A stretch of 9,644 bases of DNA from positions 1,026 through 10,669 of the forward strand of contig DIHU01000154.1 in NCBI GenBank assembly GCA_002420315.1, written 5' to 3'. Origin of the DNA: Akkermansiaceae bacterium UBA5688 (lineage in GTDB: Bacteria; Verrucomicrobiota; Verrucomicrobiia; Verrucomicrobiales; Akkermansiaceae). Every line of letters begins with the position of its first letter. Position 1 is the stretch's first letter. Positions 6,088 to 9,644 of this stretch are shown one piece after another. The translations under genes were made by a program, and so were the position numbers. Under the pieces are notes generated by a model, which was not told where the DNA came from, did not search any database, and was given only the letters and a program-made list of their open reading frames with translations.

Positions 6088-8372
6088 AGAAGAATTCCTG
6101 CTCTTCTAAGATAAAAATTTTCAAGCCCAGCCTCCCAGGATTTCACAATCTCCATTCTGGGCTTCAATTCATTGATTGCAGTTTCCGTTGGTGGGTGTCG
6201 CAGTAGAGTGTTCAGCTTCTTGGTTTCCCACTGATCGGGATAGAGCTCCCGTAAAGTTTGCGCCAGCAATACGCCCAACTCCACAGAAGGGCATTTCTCT
6301 GGATCTTTTAAAATAATGCGCACCCCTCCACATTCCTGATCTTCGAACTTGCTTGCCGTAGGGGTGAAACGAATGGGAACAAAGGCCAACCCCGGAAGCC
6401 TAGCTAAGGCGAGTTTGCGAACAAATTCCGCTTCATCAATGTAACTCGCGCCAAAGATCTCGAAAGGAAAGTTTGTCCCCCGCCCTACCGACACATTGGT
6501 AAACTCGAGCAACCCAAGTCCGGGGTAGAGAGTTGCCGCCGTGAGATTGGGCATATTCGGCGAAGGCTTGATCCAGAGAAACCCAGTTTCGTCGAAGCGC
6601 ATGCCACGAGTCCAATTCTCAATGGGAATTACGGTGAGCTTCAGTTGAGGACAATGTTCTTTTTGGTAGAGCCGAGCTATTTCGCCAATTGTCATCCCAT
6701 GTCGTAAGGGAACCTGATGGAAGGACGTGAAGGCCGGATCGCCCTCGCGCATCGGTCCCGCCACTTTTTGGCCCCCGATGGGATTCATTCTGTCGAGAAC
6801 GAAGAATCGCAAACCTGCGTCCTCCGCCGCTTCCATCGCCAATCCCATCGTCGAAATAAAGGTGTAAAATCGTGTCCCAATATCCTGCATATCGAAAACA
6901 AGAGCGTCGACCTGCGCTAGGTGTTCAATCTTGGGTTTACGGCGATCTTCCCCGGCATAAAGACTCACTACCGGAAGCTTCGTTTTGTGGTCCACCCCAT
7001 CTTCGACCTTATCATCGAGGGTCCCCCGGATCCCGTGTTCGGGTCCGAAAAGCAACTTGAGGTCCACTCTGTGAGAGCGATGTAAGAGATCGATCGTGGT
7101 CACCCCTTTTCGATTAGTCCCCGTCTGGTTCGTGATCAACCCCACGCGCATTCCCTCAAGCGCTGCAAATTGGTTCCGCTCCAAGACATCAATTCCATTC
7201 AACACATCAGGAAATCTTGGCGACTTTGGCACCACTTCCGGGAGAAGTTTTTTCACGGCCGAAAAATCAAAACCCGTAGCCTTTGCTGCGAGGGTTCCAA
7301 GGTCTTTTCGCAGCGCAATGACATCACCTCCAGACGGATGATTCCGATTACTCAGAAAAATGACAAAACTCTCGCTCGTCGGATCGATCCACATCGAAGT
7401 CCCCGTCCATCCAGCATGGCCAAAGGACCCTTTTGGAAACCACTCACCCCGCAGGGAAGAATAAGTAGAATCGATATCAAACCCTAAGCCCCGCCTAGAC
7501 TCGATATTTGCAGGCGATTGCACCGAGGTCATCAGGGAGATTGTCTCAGGTTTCAAAATTCCACCTCCGCCATTCAGCAACATCCGGGCAAAACGAGCCA
7601 AATCATCGGCCGTGCTAAAGAGCCCCGCATGCCCTGCGACCCCTCCCATTCGACGGGAAGTAGGGTCGTGCACGATTGCTCTCAAGAGACTTCCGTCCTC
7701 GAGAAGAGTAGTGGGAGCGATCCTGCCCTTCAGTTTGGGGTCTGGCAGAAAGAAGGTCTCATTCATTCCCAAAGGCAGAAAGATCTCTTTCCAACAATAC
7801 TCCTGAAGCGGCATCCCGGTCACCCTTGCCACGATTTCACCCAGCAAGATAAAATTGAGATCGCTGTATTGGTAAGAGAATCCCGCCAACCCACGAGACG
7901 GTTCGCCAGCAGCCAAAGCAAACCCATCCTTGCTCCCGCTCCATTCATAGCCTCTACGCACCCCTGCCGCCAAACCAGAGGTGTGTGTTAAGAGATGCCG
8001 AACCGTAATCTTCGGTTTATTTGAGTCTCCACTCAGTTCCGGCAAATATCGTTGTGCCGGCGCATCCAATTCAATCGCCCCTCCTTCAATCAACTTCATG
8101 ACCGCGGGAGTCGTCGCCACCACCTTGGTCAACGAGGCTAAATCATAAATGGTCTCCTTCGTCGCCTTCTCAATTTCCGGCAGAAGCTGCCGGTTGCCGT
8201 AGCTTTTTTGATAAATTGCCTTTTTATATTCCAAATGAAGAACCCCACCCGGCATCCGTTTATTAGAGATTCCCTTTCCGATCAGAGCATCGATTTGCTT
8301 CAGCACTTCTAAATCAAATCCCTGCGAAAAAGCCGCTGACGCTGTAACAAAGAAAACAAGACCGCGGAGCAC
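6078..8372 (-). CDS. Secreted fusion of a beta-lactamase-fold serine hydrolase and a NamZ-type (DUF1343) exo-N-acetylmuramidase
   Basis: 764 residues, two enzymes in one chain. Residues 1-16 look like a short signal peptide (LVFFVTASAAFSQ). Residues 20-365 are a serine beta-lactamase/esterase-fold domain (family S12, PF00144): Ser80-L-T-Lys83 (SxxK), Tyr169-S-D (in place of YxN), and His319-A-Gly321 in the KTG position. Residues 390-764 are DUF1343: VGLITNQTG (410-418), FGPEHGIRG (442-450, with a conserved Glu445 likely to be catalytic), and VFDMQDIGTRFYTF (492-505). NamZ of Bacillus subtilis is a DUF1343 enzyme that removes N-acetylmuramic acid from peptidoglycan chain ends, and there it neighbours AmiE, an S12-like MurNAc-peptide amidase. 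The fusion probably does both steps outside the cytoplasm. The GTG start has no Shine-Dalgarno sequence. The only in-frame alternative back to the sulfatase stop is a rare CTG. It follows the sulfatase gene after about 51 bp, and its last 10 bp overlap the end of the dehydrogenase gene. Confidence 0.93.
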   Translation of the reverse strand: MLRGLVFFVTASAAFSQGFDLEVLKQIDALIGKGISNKRMPGGVLHLEYKKAIYQKSYGNRQLLPEIEKATKETIYDLASLTKVVATTPAVMKLIEGGAIELDAPAQRYLPELSGDSNKPKITVRHLLTHTSGLAAGVRRGYEWSGSKDGFALAAGEPSRGLAGFSYQYSDLNFILLGEIVARVTGMPLQEYCWKEIFLPLGMNETFFLPDPKLKGRIAPTTLLEDGSLLRAIVHDPTSRRMGGVAGHAGLFSTADDLARFARMLLNGGGGILKPETISLMTSVQSPANIESRRGLGFDIDSTYSSLRGEWFPKGSFGHAGWTGTSMWIDPTSESFVIFLSNRNHPSGGDVIALRKDLGTLAAKATGFDFSAVKKLLPEVVPKSPRFPDVLNGIDVLERNQFAALEGMRVGLITNQTGTNRKGVTTIDLLHRSHRVDLKLLFGPEHGIRGTLDDKVEDGVDHKTKLPVVSLYAGEDRRKPKIEHLAQVDALVFDMQDIGTRFYTFISTMGLAMEAAEDAGLRFFVLDRMNPIGGQKVAGPMREGDPAFTSFHQVPLRHGMTIGEIARLYQKEHCPQLKLTVIPIENWTRGMRFDETGFLWIKPSPNMPNLTAATLYPGLGLLEFTNVSVGRGTNFPFEIFGASYIDEAEFVRKLALARLPGLAFVPIRFTPTASKFEDQECGGVRIILKDPEKCPSVELGVLLAQTLRELYPDQWETKKLNTLLRHPPTETAINELKPRMEIVKSWEAGLENFYLRRAGILLYR
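6088..6107 (+). terminator. Weak hairpin just after the dehydrogenase stop
   Basis: AGAAGA (6088-6093), an 8-base loop, and TCTTCT (6102-6107) form a perfect 6 bp stem directly after the TAA, followed by an A/T-rich stretch (AAGATAAAAATTTT). The stem is short and AT-rich, and there is no clean U tract straight after it. It also lies inside the convergent hydrolase gene. It may help end the rightward transcript, but it is a poor intrinsic terminator. Confidence 0.2.
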
Positions 8373-8423
8373 AACAAACAGGAGAGAGATTAAAAAATAG
8401 AGGGTAGCAAAAAATGATTTTGA

Positions 8424-9644
8424 TTACTTCTTCTTTTTCTTCCCAGCCTTAGTCTTTTTTTGCCACTGCTGCACCGCATCCTTACTTAGATCACTTTGAT
8501 ATTGGGTGTCATATCGCTTCATCACACCGCTCAGCTCGGCGAAAAACTTACGTTCATTGTCACTAAGATCCGATGGCTTTTGAAGTTTACGTGCGTAGGG
8601 AATCGAACAATCAAAGAACTCAATTTTCTTATCCGGCCCACCCTTACGGTAAACTAAATGAGTTGCGTTCCGCACCACCACCGAGGAGGCCGGCTGGGTG
8701 GCGTCATTCCGACTGTAAAACAAGTAAGACCAAGGTTTCTTTCGCTCCCCTTTTCCGATTAAGGTGGGTAATAAACTGACTCCATCGAGATTCTTATTCT
8801 CCGATGTATCGATCTTCGCTAACTCGCAAAAGGTAGGTAAGAGGTCTGAGAAATCAACCAACTCATCAGACACCTTTCCCGCCTGCACTGTGCCCGGCAT
8901 CGTCACGAAAAACGGAGTTCGCACCCCGCTGTCATGATTGGCCTTCCCCTTACCTCCCGCTACCGACTTTCCGTTTAAGGAAGTCACCACTGGAACATCG
9001 GTTCCGTTATCTCCGGTGAAGACAATCAAGGTGTTTTCGCTCAGCCCTAACTCATCGACCTTCGAAGCAATCCGACCCACCAATTGATCCACATGCTCGA
9101 CCATATTCTTGAAATATTTAGCATCTCCTTTGTAAGTCGGACTTCCCGGAGAATTGGGATCGTAATCCAGCGTCCCCGGAGTTGGCACGAAAGGACAGTG
9201 GGGAAGAATCATGGGATAGTAGACAAAGAACGATTCGTCCTTATTGGCTTCTAAAAACTTCTCGATAAAATCAACGCAAACATCAGGACCAAACTCACCA
9301 TTGCGAAATTCTTTGGCGACTCCATTGATACTGAGATCGGGACTGGTGTGGCGACTGTCGTATTTTTTTCCCTCGATGGTGTGGCTATTTCCCTTTTTGA
9401 GCTGCCAGAGGCACGATTGATCAAAACCAAAATGTGAGGGGGCATCGGTTTCCTGACCCAGCTGCCACTTCCCTGAGATACAGGTTTTGTAACCAGCATC
9501 ACGAAAGTAGTTACCGAAGGTCTTCTGACCACGGTCGAGCTTACCAAAGAAAGTGTAGTTCCGGACATTAGCCTTCCCTGTCATCAACTTCACCCGCGAA
9601 GGCGTACAAATCGGATTAGCAAAGGCATTAGTAAAACGCATCCC
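8424..9644 (-). CDS. Sulfatase (arylsulfatase/alkaline-phosphatase fold), N-terminus cut by right edge
   Basis: 406 residues are visible. The frame is open to base 9644, so the ATG at 9641 is internal, and the first metal-binding segment (usually 'DD.G') lies outside. Numbering from the first visible residue: Cys13 in C-T-P-S-R is the sulfatase signature, whose Cys is converted to formylglycine by an anaerobic or FGE-type maturase. SGKWQLG (58-63) is the second signature, with catalytic Lys59 and Gln61 where GKWHLG is usual. His149 (LPHCPF), Asp212-Asn213 (TGDNG, metal site), and Lys232/Lys234 in GGKGKANHDSGVRTP complete the active site. It should remove sulfate esters from a glycan or small molecule in the periplasm. 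The substrate is unknown. The chain ends in a lysine tail (AGKKKKK). It is upstream of the S12/NamZ fusion on the same strand with a 51 bp gap, so the two are likely co-transcribed. Confidence 0.95.
   Translation of the reverse strand, partial: GMRFTNAFANPICTPSRVKLMTGKANVRNYTFFGKLDRGQKTFGNYFRDAGYKTCISGKWQLGQETDAPSHFGFDQSCLWQLKKGNSHTIEGKKYDSRHTSPDLSINGVAKEFRNGEFGPDVCVDFIEKFLEANKDESFFVYYPMILPHCPFVPTPGTLDYDPNSPGSPTYKGDAKYFKNMVEHVDQLVGRIASKVDELGLSENTLIVFTGDNGTDVPVVTSLNGKSVAGGKGKANHDSGVRTPFFVTMPGTVQAGKVSDELVDFSDLLPTFCELAKIDTSENKNLDGVSLLPTLIGKGERKKPWSYLFYSRNDATQPASSVVVRNATHLVYRKGGPDKKIEFFDCSIPYARKLQKPSDLSDNERKFFAELSGVMKRYDTQYQSDLSKDAVQQWQKKTKAGKKKKK

Noticed and set aside
7518..7991. Plus-strand frame of 157 codons inside the S12/NamZ fusion
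   Set aside because: Opposite the SxxK domain with clear motifs. Its composition (His, Gln, Arg, Pro) looks like antisense noise.
8370..8426. Sulfatase and S12/NamZ as one read-through product
   Set aside because: The sulfatase TAA is in frame with the downstream gene and the gap is open, but the downstream protein has its own signal peptide, so two separate exported proteins is the simpler reading.
1..9644. CRISPR array, insertion sequence, prophage, tRNA or rRNA
   Set aside because: I saw no regularly spaced repeats, transposase or integrase motifs, cloverleaf sequences or rRNA-like stretches on either strand.

Overview
The window looks like chromosome of a Verrucomicrobiota-type bacterium, probably marine or another degrader of complex glycans. 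This rests on the kinds of protein present and on no marker gene. They are a one-heme sulfatase-type neighbourhood, a PQQ-dehydrogenase-like propeller fused to cytochrome c and a galactose-binding domain, a beta-lactamase-fold/NamZ (DUF1343) fusion, a secreted protein ending in the 'LTW..PG..Y....STDL..W....FRV' domain that recurs in Verrucomicrobiota, and an ECF sigma/anti-sigma pair followed by acidic coiled-coil secreted proteins. There are no rRNA or tRNA genes, CRISPR arrays, transposases or phage genes. Almost every protein except the sigma factor carries a signal peptide or membrane segment, so this is a region of envelope and secreted functions.

Left block (1-3718, all minus strand, read right to left). 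A tightly packed five-gene set: an ECF sigma factor (3161-3718), a single-pass anti-sigma factor (2641-3159), a secreted acidic coiled-coil protein fused to a PHB-depolymerase/feruloyl-esterase-like alpha/beta hydrolase (1220-2644), a secreted beta-rich protein (242-1165), and the first 77 codons of a further secreted acidic helical protein cut by the left edge (1-231). The gaps are 1 bp, a 4 bp overlap, about 54 bp (or 0, depending on the start) and 10 bp, so one operon is likely. The main observation of the window is that the cut-off protein and the esterase fusion share an N-terminal module, FLK-x3-P-x2-L-x2-[LI]-E-R-x2-EE-x-G-x-E, placed just after the signal peptide in both. The operon therefore holds two copies of a periplasmic module, at least one welded to an enzyme, behind an anti-sigma factor with a strongly basic outer tail. 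A sensing role for the module is a testable inference.

Middle (3719-3861). A 143 bp divergent intergenic region with a perfect 10 bp direct repeat 47 bp apart and a weak ECF-like promoter candidate for the sigma operon.

Right block. On the plus strand, 3862-6087 encodes a secreted three-part protein: sugar-dehydrogenase-type propeller, c-type heme domain, and discoidin-like glycan-binding domain. It meets, tail to tail with a 10 bp overlap, a minus-strand pair: a sulfatase cut by the right edge (8424-9644) followed after 43-51 bp by a beta-lactamase-fold/NamZ fusion (6078-8372). The fusion joins two activities that in Bacillus subtilis are separate neighbours for muropeptide recovery. Together the right block suggests extracytoplasmic processing of sulfated glycans, sugars and peptidoglycan fragments. 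Substrates cannot be read from the sequence.
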